A DNA stretch of 64,000 nucleotides from Lachnospiraceae bacterium. GTDB lineage: Bacteria; Bacillota; Clostridia; Lachnospirales; Lachnospiraceae. The notes under the pieces were generated by a model. It ran no database searches. It was not told the DNA's origin and saw only the letters and a program-made list of their open reading frames with translations. The DNA lies in NCBI GenBank assembly GCA_022791575.1, contig JAAVZI010000064.1:1-64000 (forward strand). Direction: 5' to 3'. Within the stretch, counting starts at the first letter, position 1. Each line of letters begins with the position of its first letter. This document shows positions 9,094 through 18,244 of this stretch, piece after piece. Made by a program: the position numbers and the translations under genes.

Positions 9094-9339
9094 TATTAGG
9101 CAATTGCGAAAGTTGTATTCAAGGCGGCGAGTTTGAACAAATTGTCCCCGATTTTATATCGGGGAATTACCTTAATATAAAAATTCCGCTCAAAGACGTT
9201 GATTGGACATGAGAAGATACGACATGAGGAGGGACCCACGAAGTGGGAGGAGTCCTGGTGTCAGTACTTAATTCGCTACATTTTTGTATATATTGCCCAA
9301 ACTCTGGCATTGAAATAAGAGTTTCGCAACTGCCTAATA
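9094..9339 (+). repeat. Long copy of the MITE-like repeat with flanking duplication
   Basis: The ends TATTAGGCA...TGCCTAATA are inverted repeats, and the homology extends about 44 bases inward (TTGCGAAAG..., GAGTTTGAACAA against TTGCCCAAACTC). Direct repeats of ATATAGATTC flank it at 9084-9093 and 9337-9346, which looks like a target duplication. The interior matches the copy at 2706-2960 closely. No transposase is encoded, so it would be a non-autonomous element. Confidence 0.75.
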
Positions 9340-9472
9340 TAGATTCAGGTTGAACCTATCATCTAATTATTATTGGTATTTTACCATAATTTGCCGTGGT
9401 TCGCAATAGATAGTATGAAATAATTTTTTTCTAATGGCAGTTTTGCAGCAAATGAAAATTTGCATAATTTAC

Positions 9473-9501
9473 TTGAATTTGTAAAAAATGTATGTTATGA
9501 T
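9473..9501 (+). promoter_or_regulatory. Sigma-A promoter of a leader or small RNA
   Basis: TTGAAT at 9473-9478 and TATGAT at 9496-9501 with a 17-base spacer. Transcription would start near 9508, about 240 bases before gatC. Confidence 0.65.
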
Positions 9502-9507
9502 ATCGTT

Positions 9508-9636
9508 TGTAGAAAGTAAGCTGCAGGGAAACGTTTGATATATCGGAACCCAGCAGTATGGCGTCAGTGACTGAGAGCGCCGTTTTATGCGGGCTTAATC
9601 CGTCCCGATATGTCAATGTGCATATCGGGACTTTTT
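9508..9636 (+). ncRNA. Structured leader RNA candidate upstream of gatCAB
   Basis: About 130 bases between a good promoter and an intrinsic terminator. An upstream stretch (GATATATCGG at 9537-9546) can pair with CCGATATG, the left arm of the terminator, giving an alternative structure. This is the layout of an attenuator or riboswitch. The segment GGCGTCAGTGACTGAGAGCGCC can form an internal hairpin. I could not match it to TPP, T-box, SAM, lysine, glycine or ykkC consensus. It may regulate gatCAB or be a stand-alone small RNA. Confidence 0.45.
9602..9636 (+). terminator. Intrinsic terminator of the leader RNA
   Basis: An 11-bp perfect stem (GTCCCGATATG / CATATCGGGAC), an 8-base loop and five T. 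It lies 110 bases before gatC. Confidence 0.85.
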
Positions 9637-9649
9637 AGGATAGAAAAGA

Positions 9650-9719
9650 ATAGGTACTTACGAAAATTAAGATTTGTCTAAAATCGTCGCTTTGATTCAG
9701 ATTTTTGCAACTACCTATG
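9650..9719. repeat. Remnant of the interspersed repeat
   Basis: ATAGGTACTTACGAAAATTAAGATTT at the left and AGATTTTTGCAACTACCTAT at the right are near inverse copies. The middle AAAATCGTCGCTTTGATTC matches the arm of the 41.4-kb copy. It lies between the leader terminator and gatC. Confidence 0.55.
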
Positions 9720-9745
9720 AAATAACATTTTGAAAGGAGTAAGTT

Positions 9746-10039
9746 ATGGCAAATATTATTTCAGATGAAACAATTGAATATGTGGGCATTCTTGCCAAGC
9801 TGGAGCTTTCCGGAGAGGAAAAGGAGCAGGCGAAGAAGGATATAGGAAGTATGCTGGATTATATTGATAAATTAAATGAGTTAGATACAACAAACATAGA
9901 ACCGATGTCTCATGTATTTCCAGTGCATAATGTGTTCAGGGAAGATATAGTCACCAATGGTGATGATAGAGAGCAGATTCTGGCCAATGCACCGGAAGAA
10001 AAGAATGGGGCATTTATGGTGCCCAAGACCTTTGATTAG
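9746..10039 (+). CDS. gatC: Asp-tRNA(Asn)/Glu-tRNA(Gln) amidotransferase subunit C
   Basis: 97 residues, the normal GatC length. It wraps around GatA and GatB and stabilises the amidotransferase that converts misacylated Glu-tRNA(Gln) or Asp-tRNA(Asn). Family features are visible: '[14 protein letters not shown]' at the N-terminus and '[14 protein letters not shown]' in the middle, ending with the conserved FMVPKTF. AAAGGAG stands eight bases before the ATG. First gene of gatCAB. Confidence 0.95.
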   Translation: MANIISDETIEYVGILAKLELSGEEKEQAKKDIGSMLDYIDKLNELDTTNIEPMSHVFPVHNVFREDIVTNGDDREQILANAPEEKNGAFMVPKTFD

Positions 10040-10052
10040 GAGGAAATTTACC

Positions 10053-11519
10053 ATGGATATTATGGGATTGACTGCCGTTACCCTTGGCAGGAAGATAAAA
10101 GAAAAAGAAATAACTGTAAAAGAAGCAGCCCAAGCAGCTCTGGCACAGATAGAAGCAGCGGAAGCAGATATTAACGCCTATGTGACAGTATTCGATAAAG
10201 AAGCCGTGTTCAGGAGGGCCGATGAAGTACAGAAAGGAATTGAGGACGGCACGCTGACCAATCCTTTGGCAGGCGTTCCGGTGGCCATTAAGGACAATAT
10301 GTGTACAAAAGGCATTCGAACAACCTGCAGTTCTAAGATACTGGAGAATTTTGAACCTACTTATACAGCGGAGGCCGTAGTAAATCTGGAAAAGGCAGGC
10401 GCTGTGCTCATTGGTAAGACCAATATGGATGAATTTGCTATGGGAAGCACTACAGAAACTTCCGCATATGGTGAAACAAAAAATCCATGGAATACTGGAC
10501 ATGTTCCTGGAGGTTCTTCGGGAGGGTCCTGTGCAGCCGTAGCTGCTCAGGAATGTTCCTATGCTCTTGGCTCAGATACAGGCGGTTCCATCCGCCAGCC
10601 CAGTTCCTTCTGCGGAGTGACCGGATTAAAGCCAACTTATGGAACGGTTTCGCGATATGGGCTGATTGCCTATGGTTCTTCACTGGATCAGATTGGTCCG
10701 GTTGCAAAAGATGTGACGGACTGTGCAGTAATTTTGGAAACAATTGCTTCTTATGATCCCAAAGACAGTACATCTGTAAAAAGAGATGACTATGACTTTA
10801 CTTCTGCTTTGAAAGAGGATGTAAAAGGAATGAAGATTGGACTTCCCAGAGATTATTTTGGAGAAGGATTAGACAGCGGAGTAAAGAATTCTGTGCTGCA
10901 GGCAGCAAAGGAATTGGAAGAACGAGGCGCTATATTAGAAGAATTTGACTTAGGGCTGGTAGAGTATGCCATTCCGGCCTATTATGTGATTGCGGCAGCA
11001 GAAGCAAGCTCTAATCTTGCCCGCTTTGATGGAGTGAAATATGGTTATCGTACCGAAGAATCCGAAGGGCTGCATCAGATGTATAAGAAGACACGTTCGG
11101 AAGGATTCGGAGCAGAAGTAAAACGCAGAATTATGCTGGGCTCCTTTGTATTAAGTTCCGGTTATTATGATGCCTATTATCTGAAGGCACTGCGTACCAA
11201 GGCTCTGATTAAACAGGAATTTGATAAAGCATTTGAGAACTATGATCTGATTCTGGGGCCGGCTGCGCCGACAACAGCTCCGAAGCTGGGTGAGAGCTTG
11301 AGTGATCCGATCAAAATGTATCTAGGTGACATTTATACGATTTCAGTTAATCTGGCAGGACTTCCAGGAATCAGCCTGCCCTGCGGTCTTGATCAGAATG
11401 GGCTTCCCATCGGAGTACAGCTGATAGGGGATTGTTTTCAGGAGAAAAACATCATAAGAGCTGCTTATGCATTGGAACAGACAAGAACGTATGTTCAGCC
11501 GGAAATGGTCCGCAGGTAG
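10053..11519 (+). CDS. gatA: Glu-tRNA(Gln) amidotransferase subunit A
   Basis: 488 residues, an amidase-signature enzyme that releases ammonia from glutamine for tRNA amidation. The Ser-cisSer-Lys triad region is clear: AIKDNM carries the Lys, and PGGSSGGSCAAVAA and GSDTGGSIRQP carry the serines. The reading frame is open from 9957, but the real start is ATG 10053: TAGGAGGA overlaps the gatC stop and the product then begins MDIMGLTAV. It lies 13 bases after gatC, consistent with coupling. Confidence 0.96.
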   Translation: MDIMGLTAVTLGRKIKEKEITVKEAAQAALAQIEAAEADINAYVTVFDKEAVFRRADEVQKGIEDGTLTNPLAGVPVAIKDNMCTKGIRTTCSSKILENFEPTYTAEAVVNLEKAGAVLIGKTNMDEFAMGSTTETSAYGETKNPWNTGHVPGGSSGGSCAAVAAQECSYALGSDTGGSIRQPSSFCGVTGLKPTYGTVSRYGLIAYGSSLDQIGPVAKDVTDCAVILETIASYDPKDSTSVKRDDYDFTSALKEDVKGMKIGLPRDYFGEGLDSGVKNSVLQAAKELEERGAILEEFDLGLVEYAIPAYYVIAAAEASSNLARFDGVKYGYRTEESEGLHQMYKKTRSEGFGAEVKRRIMLGSFVLSSGYYDAYYLKALRTKALIKQEFDKAFENYDLILGPAAPTTAPKLGESLSDPIKMYLGDIYTISVNLAGLPGISLPCGLDQNGLPIGVQLIGDCFQEKNIIRAAYALEQTRTYVQPEMVRR

Positions 11520-11534
11520 AAAGGAGGAAGCATA

Positions 11535-12962
11535 ATGGCAAATTATGAAACAGTCATTGGACTGGAGGTTCATGTAGAACTGGCAACAAAGACAAAGATA
11601 TTCTGCGGCTGCTCCACAGCATTTGGCGGAGCACCCAATACGCATACCTGTCCCGTCTGTACCGGAATGCCCGGCTCTCTTCCGGTTTTGAATAAGCAGG
11701 TGGTGGAATACGCGATGGCAGTAGGATTAGCTACGAATTGTAAGATTACCCAATACTGCAGATTTGATAGGAAGAATTATTTCTATCCTGATAATCCGCA
11801 AAATTATCAGATATCTCAGCTGTATCTGCCGATCTGCCGGGATGGTGGTATAGAGATTGAGACAGAGAGTGGCAAAAAGGTAGTCGGTATTCATGAAATC
11901 CATATGGAAGAGGACGCAGGAAAATTAATTCATGACGAATGGGAAGATGCTTCCTTAGTGGATTTCAATCGTTCCGGCGTTCCTCTGATTGAGATTGTCT
12001 CAGAACCAGATATGCGCAGTGCAGACGAAGTGATTGCCTATCTGGATAAGCTGCGTACGATAATTCAGTATCTGGGTGCTTCTGACTGTAAGCTGCAGGA
12101 AGGTTCTATGCGGGCAGATGTCAATCTTTCGGTTCGTGAAGAAGGGGCAGAAGAATTCGGAACCCGGACAGAGATGAAGAATCTGAATTCATTTAAAGCG
12201 ATTGCCAGAGCGATTGAAGCAGAGAAAAATCGTCAGATAGACTTAATTAAAAGCGGGGAAAAGGTAATTCAGGAAACCCGCCGCTGGGATGATACCAAAG
12301 AATATTCCTATGCTATGCGTTCTAAGGAAGATGCTCAGGATTACCGTTATTTTCCAGAACCAGACCTGGTGCCGGTTGTAATCAGTGATGAGTGGCTTGA
12401 AGAAGTGAAGAACCGCCAGCCAGAGCTGCGTACTGAAAAATTAGAGCGTTATAAGAAGGAATTCGACATTCCAGAATACGATGCCCAAATTATTACTGCT
12501 TCTAAGAAAATGGCGGATTTATTCGAAGCTACTGTGGAAATCTGCAAGAAGCCCAAGAAAGTATCCAATTGGCTGATGGTGGAAACTATGCGTCTTTTGA
12601 AAGAATCGGATATGGAACCAGAAGATATCCGGTTTACGCCAGAGAATCTAGCTAAGTTAATACAGCTCACAGAAGCTGGAACCATTAATAGTAGTGTGGC
12701 CAAACAAGTGTTCGAACAAATGTTTAAGGATAATACGGACGCGCAGCAGTATGTGGAAGAGCATGGTCTGAAAATGGACAATGACGAGGATGGCTTGAAG
12801 AAGATCGTAGAACAAGTGATTGCAGAGAATCCCAAGTCTGTCGAGGATTATCACAATGGGAAGGAAAAGGCGATTGGTTTTCTCGTAGGACAGACCATGA
12901 AGGCAACAAAAGGGAAAGCGAATCCGGGAATGATTAACAAATTGCTGAAAGAACTGCTGTAA
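11535..12962 (+). CDS. gatB: Asp/Glu-tRNA amidotransferase subunit B
   Basis: 475 residues. It binds the misacylated tRNA, phosphorylates the acyl group and receives ammonia from GatA. The N-terminus 'YETVIGLEVHVEL' is diagnostic. Two zinc-site segments (FCGC, CPVC) follow, then 'RKNYFYPDNPQNYQISQ'. The C-terminal YqeY-like tail domain ends GMINKLLKELL. An AGAAAGGAGG site precedes the ATG. It is the last gene of the operon; no strong terminator was found after it. Confidence 0.96.
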   Translation: MANYETVIGLEVHVELATKTKIFCGCSTAFGGAPNTHTCPVCTGMPGSLPVLNKQVVEYAMAVGLATNCKITQYCRFDRKNYFYPDNPQNYQISQLYLPICRDGGIEIETESGKKVVGIHEIHMEEDAGKLIHDEWEDASLVDFNRSGVPLIEIVSEPDMRSADEVIAYLDKLRTIIQYLGASDCKLQEGSMRADVNLSVREEGAEEFGTRTEMKNLNSFKAIARAIEAEKNRQIDLIKSGEKVIQETRRWDDTKEYSYAMRSKEDAQDYRYFPEPDLVPVVISDEWLEEVKNRQPELRTEKLERYKKEFDIPEYDAQIITASKKMADLFEATVEICKKPKKVSNWLMVETMRLLKESDMEPEDIRFTPENLAKLIQLTEAGTINSSVAKQVFEQMFKDNTDAQQYVEEHGLKMDNDEDGLKKIVEQVIAENPKSVEDYHNGKEKAIGFLVGQTMKATKGKANPGMINKLLKELL

Positions 12963-12981
12963 GTTATATAATCAGGCACAT

Positions 12982-13039
12982 AATGATAGAACTTTCAATA
13001 TACTATTACTAATGAAAAAAAGAAGAAGGTTCTATCATT
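12982..13039 (+). promoter_or_regulatory. Inverted repeat enclosing the ribosome binding site of the ferritin-like gene
   Basis: AATGATAGAAC at 12982-12992 is the exact complement of GTTCTATCATT at 13029-13039, which ends directly before the ATG. The 36-base loop holds the AAGAAGG ribosome binding site. This could be a translation switch or a protein binding site. Confidence 0.5.
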
Positions 13040-13588
13040 ATGGAAGAAAAGAGGAATTCATTTGTAAATACATGCAGTTTTGCCGGTGTGAAACCGATCA
13101 TGATGGATCTCCCATATCCGCCCATTGAGGTGAGGGAACAAAATCAGGCATACGCAGATTTACTTGGTGTGGATTATTGTGGTTCTGTATCAGAATTATC
13201 CGCAATTACCCAATATATTAACAATGAAAACCGTCTGTGTATTGAAAACTGCTCGATTGCCAAAACTCTGTTAGGGCTGGCAATGGCAGAGATGATGCAT
13301 TTGCAGAAATTAGGTGAATTAATTGTTTTACTGGGTGGCTCGGTGAATTATGCAGCAAAACAGCAAAATGGAAGAAAACGCCTATGGACTCCGGAATATC
13401 TAAATATTCCAGAGCATGCGGCTCGTATGATTCAGGCCGATATAGAGGCGGAAAAGGCAGCAATCAGCCAGTATCAGAAGCATATCCGCATGATAAGGGA
13501 CGACTGTGTTGTGGCTGTTTTGTCAAGAATTATCAAAGATGAAGAATATCATATTATGATTTTGCAGACGTTGCTGCAGGAATTATAA
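13040..13588 (+). CDS. Ferritin-like diiron protein
   Basis: 182 residues with the four-helix pattern of the ferritin/rubrerythrin superfamily. Likely metal ligands are Glu in SELSAITQY, the AEMMHLQKL ExxH, Glu in IEAEKAAISQY and the DEEYH ExxH. The family oxidises or stores iron, or protects against peroxide. The N-terminal 40 residues (Cys-containing, Pro-rich) are less typical. It is followed by a strong terminator and stands alone. The substrate is unknown. Confidence 0.78.
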   Translation: MEEKRNSFVNTCSFAGVKPIMMDLPYPPIEVREQNQAYADLLGVDYCGSVSELSAITQYINNENRLCIENCSIAKTLLGLAMAEMMHLQKLGELIVLLGGSVNYAAKQQNGRKRLWTPEYLNIPEHAARMIQADIEAEKAAISQYQKHIRMIRDDCVVAVLSRIIKDEEYHIMILQTLLQEL

Positions 13589-13600
13589 TACTGCTGTATC

Positions 13601-13641
13601 AGGCGGTATAAGGTAAAAATACCTTATACCGCCTATTTTTT
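13601..13641 (+). terminator. Strong intrinsic terminator
   Basis: A perfect 15-bp stem (AGGCGGTATAAGGTA / TACCTTATACCGCCT) with an AAAA loop and a T-rich tail, ending the ferritin-like gene. Confidence 0.92.
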
Positions 13642-13707
13642 GTGCAAAGTTGTTAAATCTCTATTATCAGGCAGAAAAATATATAAAATAGGGAAAGCTG
13701 TTATTAA

Positions 13708-14331
<624 letters not shown>

Positions 14332-14356
14332 ACGGCTGAAAAAGGTAAAAAAATAA

Positions 14357-14547
14357 TTCTCAAAAAGTACACATTTTGAGAACTGGTTTTATACATAATA
14401 TCTTACTACAAAAAAATCTAAAATGCAAGAGAATTACCAAAATTATTGTATTTTTATGAAAAATATGAAACAAGTCTGGTCAAAACATACAAAAGGACGT
14501 CAAAATGCACATGTTTTCAATGATGTCAAAACGTGTACCATTTGAGA
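14357..14547. other. Cluster of related palindromes, possible res site
   Basis: Three motifs share a TCAAAA...TTTTGA or TTTGA plan. The first, at 14357-14382, has 9-bp perfect arms (TTCTCAAAA / TTTTGAGAA). The second, at 14500-14520, has TCAAAATGCACATGTTTTC. The third, at 14526-14547, has TCAAAACGTGTACCATTTGA. They lie just after the serine recombinase gene, the usual position for its recombination sites. No open frame fits here. Confidence 0.45.
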
Positions 14548-14680
14548 AGCTGACGAGGAGATGATAAAAATGATAAAAGAATGGCGGATTAGCCCAAGGG
14601 AACCCCCGTATTACTGATAAAATCAGCACAAGGGTAAACTTGGTGCTTACAGCAATGCAAAATGAATGGAGGAATTAAGT

Positions 14681-17600
14681 ATGAAAACCAGAAAAATTCT
14701 TTCTGTATTCCTAGCATGCTTTCTGTTTTTATCTGTGCTTCAAGTGCCTGTTTTGGCTGAGATAACAGATTCTGCTGCGAATAAGGAAGAAGAACACAAT
14801 CATGATTACTCATACGATGCGAAGATTGTCAGTAAGCCGACTTGTGAAAAAGATGGTGTAATCAAACGTATCTGCGAATGCGGAGCGTATCGTTATGAGA
14901 GAATGGCCTCTGACCATGACTGGGTAGTGGACAGGGAGATCAGGCCGGCGACTTGTACAGAACCAGGTCTGGTAGACCGTCACTGCAATACCTGTCAGAA
15001 AACAGAGACGAATGCAGAGACGCCGCTCATAGCACATAAATGGGTGGTTGGTGTCAGCGATGCAACCTGTACAGAACCGATGAAAGCCGGAGAAGTATGC
15101 GAAGTATGCGGTACTGCAGGACAAAAAGCAGAAGTAGTAGAAGGGACAGAACCTCTTGGACATAGTTATGAAAGAGAGAATCCAGTCTTTGATGTAATGG
15201 AGAGTACTCCTGCAAGCTGTACCGTAGGTGGAGAGAGAATTCTGAAATGTACAGAAAGGAACTGTACAGGAACAAGCGTGGAGGCGGTAGGCGCACTTGG
15301 ACATGATTATGAAAGTGACGCAGCAATGGCAACTATGCAGATTCAGGAACCCAATTGTGTATCCGGCGGATATCTGACAATTACCTGTGGTCGTGAAGAT
15401 TGTAATGAAACTACAAGAGAAGAAGTAGATGGAATGGGTGAGCCTCTCGGACATGATATGAAGAAGGTCAAGACCATTCCGGCTACTTGTGAAAAAGACG
15501 GTGGAGAGCTCTACAGATGTACAAGAACGGATTGTGATTTTGAAGAAGTGACAGGTACTGTTGTAAAAGCTTATAACCATACCGACGGCAAAGGCAATAA
15601 GACGGTAACAATGAAAGCAGTAGAAGCAACCTGTGCTACAACTGGATATTCGGTAGAAGTATGTACTAGATGCGGTGCAGAAGCTGGAGAACGGACACAG
15701 ACAGGTGCAGCAGATCCAAGCAAGCACCTTGCAGATCCTGAGAAAGTTGTGATTGTAAAGGCTGCAACTTGTACAGTAAATGGTGTAAAAAGAGATTATT
15801 GTAAAGACTGCAATACTTCTATGGGATATTCCATTGATCTTGCGAAACATTCGTGGAATGAAGGAGTCAAGACCCAAGAGCCAACCTGCGCAACACCAGG
15901 GGCAGTTACCTATACCTGTACAGTAGATGGCTGTAATACAACATCAGAAGAGGCAATTGCACCAACTGAAGAGCATGAATATGAAGTAACAACCAGTGAG
16001 GCTGATTGTACACATCCGCAAAGAGCAGGTGAATTCTGTAAGTTATGTGGTAATGCAAATCCAGATGCAGAAATGGAAGACGTAGTGGGAACGAAACCTT
16101 TGGGTCATGATATGACTGTAGAGGTAGAGATTGCAACACCAGTCAGCTGTACAGCAGATGGAGTGAAAGTTGTAAAATGCAGCCGCTGCCCAGTAACCGA
16201 AGCAGCAGTTATTAAGAGCAATGGACATGATTATGACAGTGAGGAAGCACTGGCTACTCTTAAGATTACAGATCCTACCTGTGTGTCACCAGGAAGTCTG
16301 GAAATCGCCTGCGGAACCTGCGGTGAAATTACAAGAGAAGCGGTAGAAGGTATGGAAAAGCTGGGCCATAAGTGGTCTGAAGCAACGAAAGTTGCGGCTA
16401 GCTGCGTATCACCGGCAAGTCTTAAACAGTCTTGTGATACCTGCGGTGAAGTATCTTGTTCCGCTATTGTTGGAGATGGAGCAGAGGCAGCTAAGAATCA
16501 TAGTCCTGAGAACAAAGTAATCGAAGCAACCTGTGCAACATCTGGTTACAGTGTATCCGTATGTAAGAATTGCGGTGAAGAATTAAGTAAAACCGCCACT
16601 ACAGAAGCAGACCCAAGTAAACACGTTGCAGATCCGGAAAAAGCAGTTATTGTAAAGGAAGCAGATTGTACAGCAAATGGCGTCAAAAGAAATATTTGTA
16701 AATATTGCGGCAAGTCAGCTGGATATGTAGTGATTCCTGCAAGCCATCAGTGGAATGAGGGCGAGCGGACTCAGGAACCTACCTGTGCAACACCAGGCGC
16801 AGTTACCTATACCTGCACAGTAGATGGATGTCAGGCAGTTTCAGAAGAAGCTATTGCAGCAACAGGTGAACACCAGTACGAAGAAAAAATCGTAGATCCT
16901 ACCTGTACAGAGCCACAGAAAATCGGCAATGTCTGCACAGTCTGCGGCCATCAGGATGGAGATATAGAGGAAGTAGAAGGAACAAAGCCTCTGGGCCATG
17001 AGATGACAATAGAGGTAGAGATTGCAACACCAGTCAGTTGTACAGCAGATGGAGTGAAGGTTGTAAAATGCAGCCGTTGTCCAGTAACAGCAGAGGCAGT
17101 AATTAAGAGCCTTGGCCATGAGTATGATGATGAAAATCTGGAATATCATGTTTCAACGGATTGTGCAGTCAGTGATTATATTACACATGCATGTAAGAAC
17201 TGTCATGAAGTAACCAATGAAGCCCTTGGTACAGAAAAAGAACATACTTGGGGTGAAGAAGAAACAATACAGGCCAGTTGTACAGCTCCAGGCGGTATCT
17301 ACCATACTTGTTCTGTATGTGGTAAGAAAGAATTGGCAAAAGGTCAGGAGACTCCTGCATTGTCCCACAGTTATAATACAGCGACAACAGTAGCAGCAAC
17401 CTGTGCAACATCAGGATACTCAGTAAATGTATGTGATAACTGTGGTAAGGAAGACCCAGATGGTCAAAAGACCAATATCGTTGATCCAGATCCAACCAAA
17501 CATGTGAAAGTCGATGGAGAGATTGTCCAGCAGCCAACCTGCAGTAAGAATGGCGTAGTAAGACAGGTATGCAAAGAGTGCGGTAAGAACGCAGGATTCA

Positions 17601-18091
17601 GAGCACTGCCGATGACAGATCATACATGGGGAGAAGTTGAGACGAAAGCTCCAACTTGTTCAGAGGAAGGGGAAGAAAGAAAGACCTGCCAGGAGTGTGG
17701 AACGAGTGAAGTTACAATGATTCCGAAGATTGCGCATGAAATGGCAGAAGATGATATCATGAATGACGATGCCAGTGTAATCTGGAATCAATGCAAAAAT
17801 TGTGATTACATTGTGATCCAGTTCTCCATGGTTTGTGAAGTAGCGGGCCATCAGCCGAAGGTAGTTACAGATGAGGCAGTTGCACCTACTGAGACAACAC
17901 CGGGTAAAACAGTTGGATACCATTGTGGCACCTGTGGACATATACTGATTCCGCAGGAAGAAGTGTCTTTGCACGAACATGTATTCGATGTGCTTAAGGA
18001 TACCATAGTGAATGAGGATGGCAGTGTAACAACTGTATGGGGTTGTTCCGTTGGAACTTGTACCGCTACATATGAAGAAAGCAGCAACTAG
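14681..18091 (+). CDS. Large secreted protein of about 23 Cys/His repeats
   Basis: 1136 residues. A signal peptide (MKTRKILSVF...VPVLAE, cleavage near residue 27) is followed by roughly 23 tandem repeats of 40-50 residues. Each repeat has the plan [T/S]C-x(8-11)-C-x(2,4)-C-G, then a hydrophobic strand and a conserved GH or H-x-W. This plan recurs in surface proteins of gut Firmicutes. Three cysteines plus a histidine per repeat could bind metal or form disulfides. No sortase motif, membrane tail or enzyme domain was found, so it is probably released or held by partners. Blocks of five repeats are nearly duplicated (compare 15.62-16.2 kb with 16.52-17.1 kb). ATG 14681 was chosen because GGAGGA precedes it. 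Confidence 0.8.
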   Translation: MKTRKILSVFLACFLFLSVLQVPVLAEITDSAANKEEEHNHDYSYDAKIVSKPTCEKDGVIKRICECGAYRYERMASDHDWVVDREIRPATCTEPGLVDRHCNTCQKTETNAETPLIAHKWVVGVSDATCTEPMKAGEVCEVCGTAGQKAEVVEGTEPLGHSYERENPVFDVMESTPASCTVGGERILKCTERNCTGTSVEAVGALGHDYESDAAMATMQIQEPNCVSGGYLTITCGREDCNETTREEVDGMGEPLGHDMKKVKTIPATCEKDGGELYRCTRTDCDFEEVTGTVVKAYNHTDGKGNKTVTMKAVEATCATTGYSVEVCTRCGAEAGERTQTGAADPSKHLADPEKVVIVKAATCTVNGVKRDYCKDCNTSMGYSIDLAKHSWNEGVKTQEPTCATPGAVTYTCTVDGCNTTSEEAIAPTEEHEYEVTTSEADCTHPQRAGEFCKLCGNANPDAEMEDVVGTKPLGHDMTVEVEIATPVSCTADGVKVVKCSRCPVTEAAVIKSNGHDYDSEEALATLKITDPTCVSPGSLEIACGTCGEITREAVEGMEKLGHKWSEATKVAASCVSPASLKQSCDTCGEVSCSAIVGDGAEAAKNHSPENKVIEATCATSGYSVSVCKNCGEELSKTATTEADPSKHVADPEKAVIVKEADCTANGVKRNICKYCGKSAGYVVIPASHQWNEGERTQEPTCATPGAVTYTCTVDGCQAVSEEAIAATGEHQYEEKIVDPTCTEPQKIGNVCTVCGHQDGDIEEVEGTKPLGHEMTIEVEIATPVSCTADGVKVVKCSRCPVTAEAVIKSLGHEYDDENLEYHVSTDCAVSDYITHACKNCHEVTNEALGTEKEHTWGEEETIQASCTAPGGIYHTCSVCGKKELAKGQETPALSHSYNTATTVAATCATSGYSVNVCDNCGKEDPDGQKTNIVDPDPTKHVKVDGEIVQQPTCSKNGVVRQVCKECGKNAGFRALPMTDHTWGEVETKAPTCSEEGEERKTCQECGTSEVTMIPKIAHEMAEDDIMNDDASVIWNQCKNCDYIVIQFSMVCEVAGHQPKVVTDEAVAPTETTPGKTVGYHCGTCGHILIPQEEVSLHEHVFDVLKDTIVNEDGSVTTVWGCSVGTCTATYEESSN

Positions 18092-18120
18092 TATTTGAAT
18101 AGATAGCCCCTCTTATTTAT

Positions 18121-18170
18121 GGCACAGCGCAGCCGGCTTCCATAAGTGTTCCGGCATGCTGTGCCAGCAT
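18121..18170 (+). terminator. Stem-loop between the Cys/His-repeat gene and the lipoprotein gene
   Basis: GGCACAGC with CCGG continues to CCGG...GCTGTGCC around a 14-base loop and is followed by AGCATTTTAT. The T run is short, so termination may be partial. Another hairpin, ACCAGCC/GGCTGGT, stands at about 18205-18223 before the lipoprotein gene. Confidence 0.5.
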
Positions 18171-18244
18171 TTTATCATACAATGTAAAGATGTTCAATAC
18201 AAAGACCAGCCGTTTAGGCTGGTACAGAAATGGAATGGATACCT

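Noticed and set aside
9508-9636. TPP riboswitch, because of CTGAGA
   Set aside because: The other TPP elements (GGGGTGC and the second CTGATC arm) are absent.
14810-15877. 355-codon frame on the minus strand
   Set aside because: It mirrors the Cys-repeat gene, with a composition dominated by Cys, Ser and Phe, and lacks a start signal.
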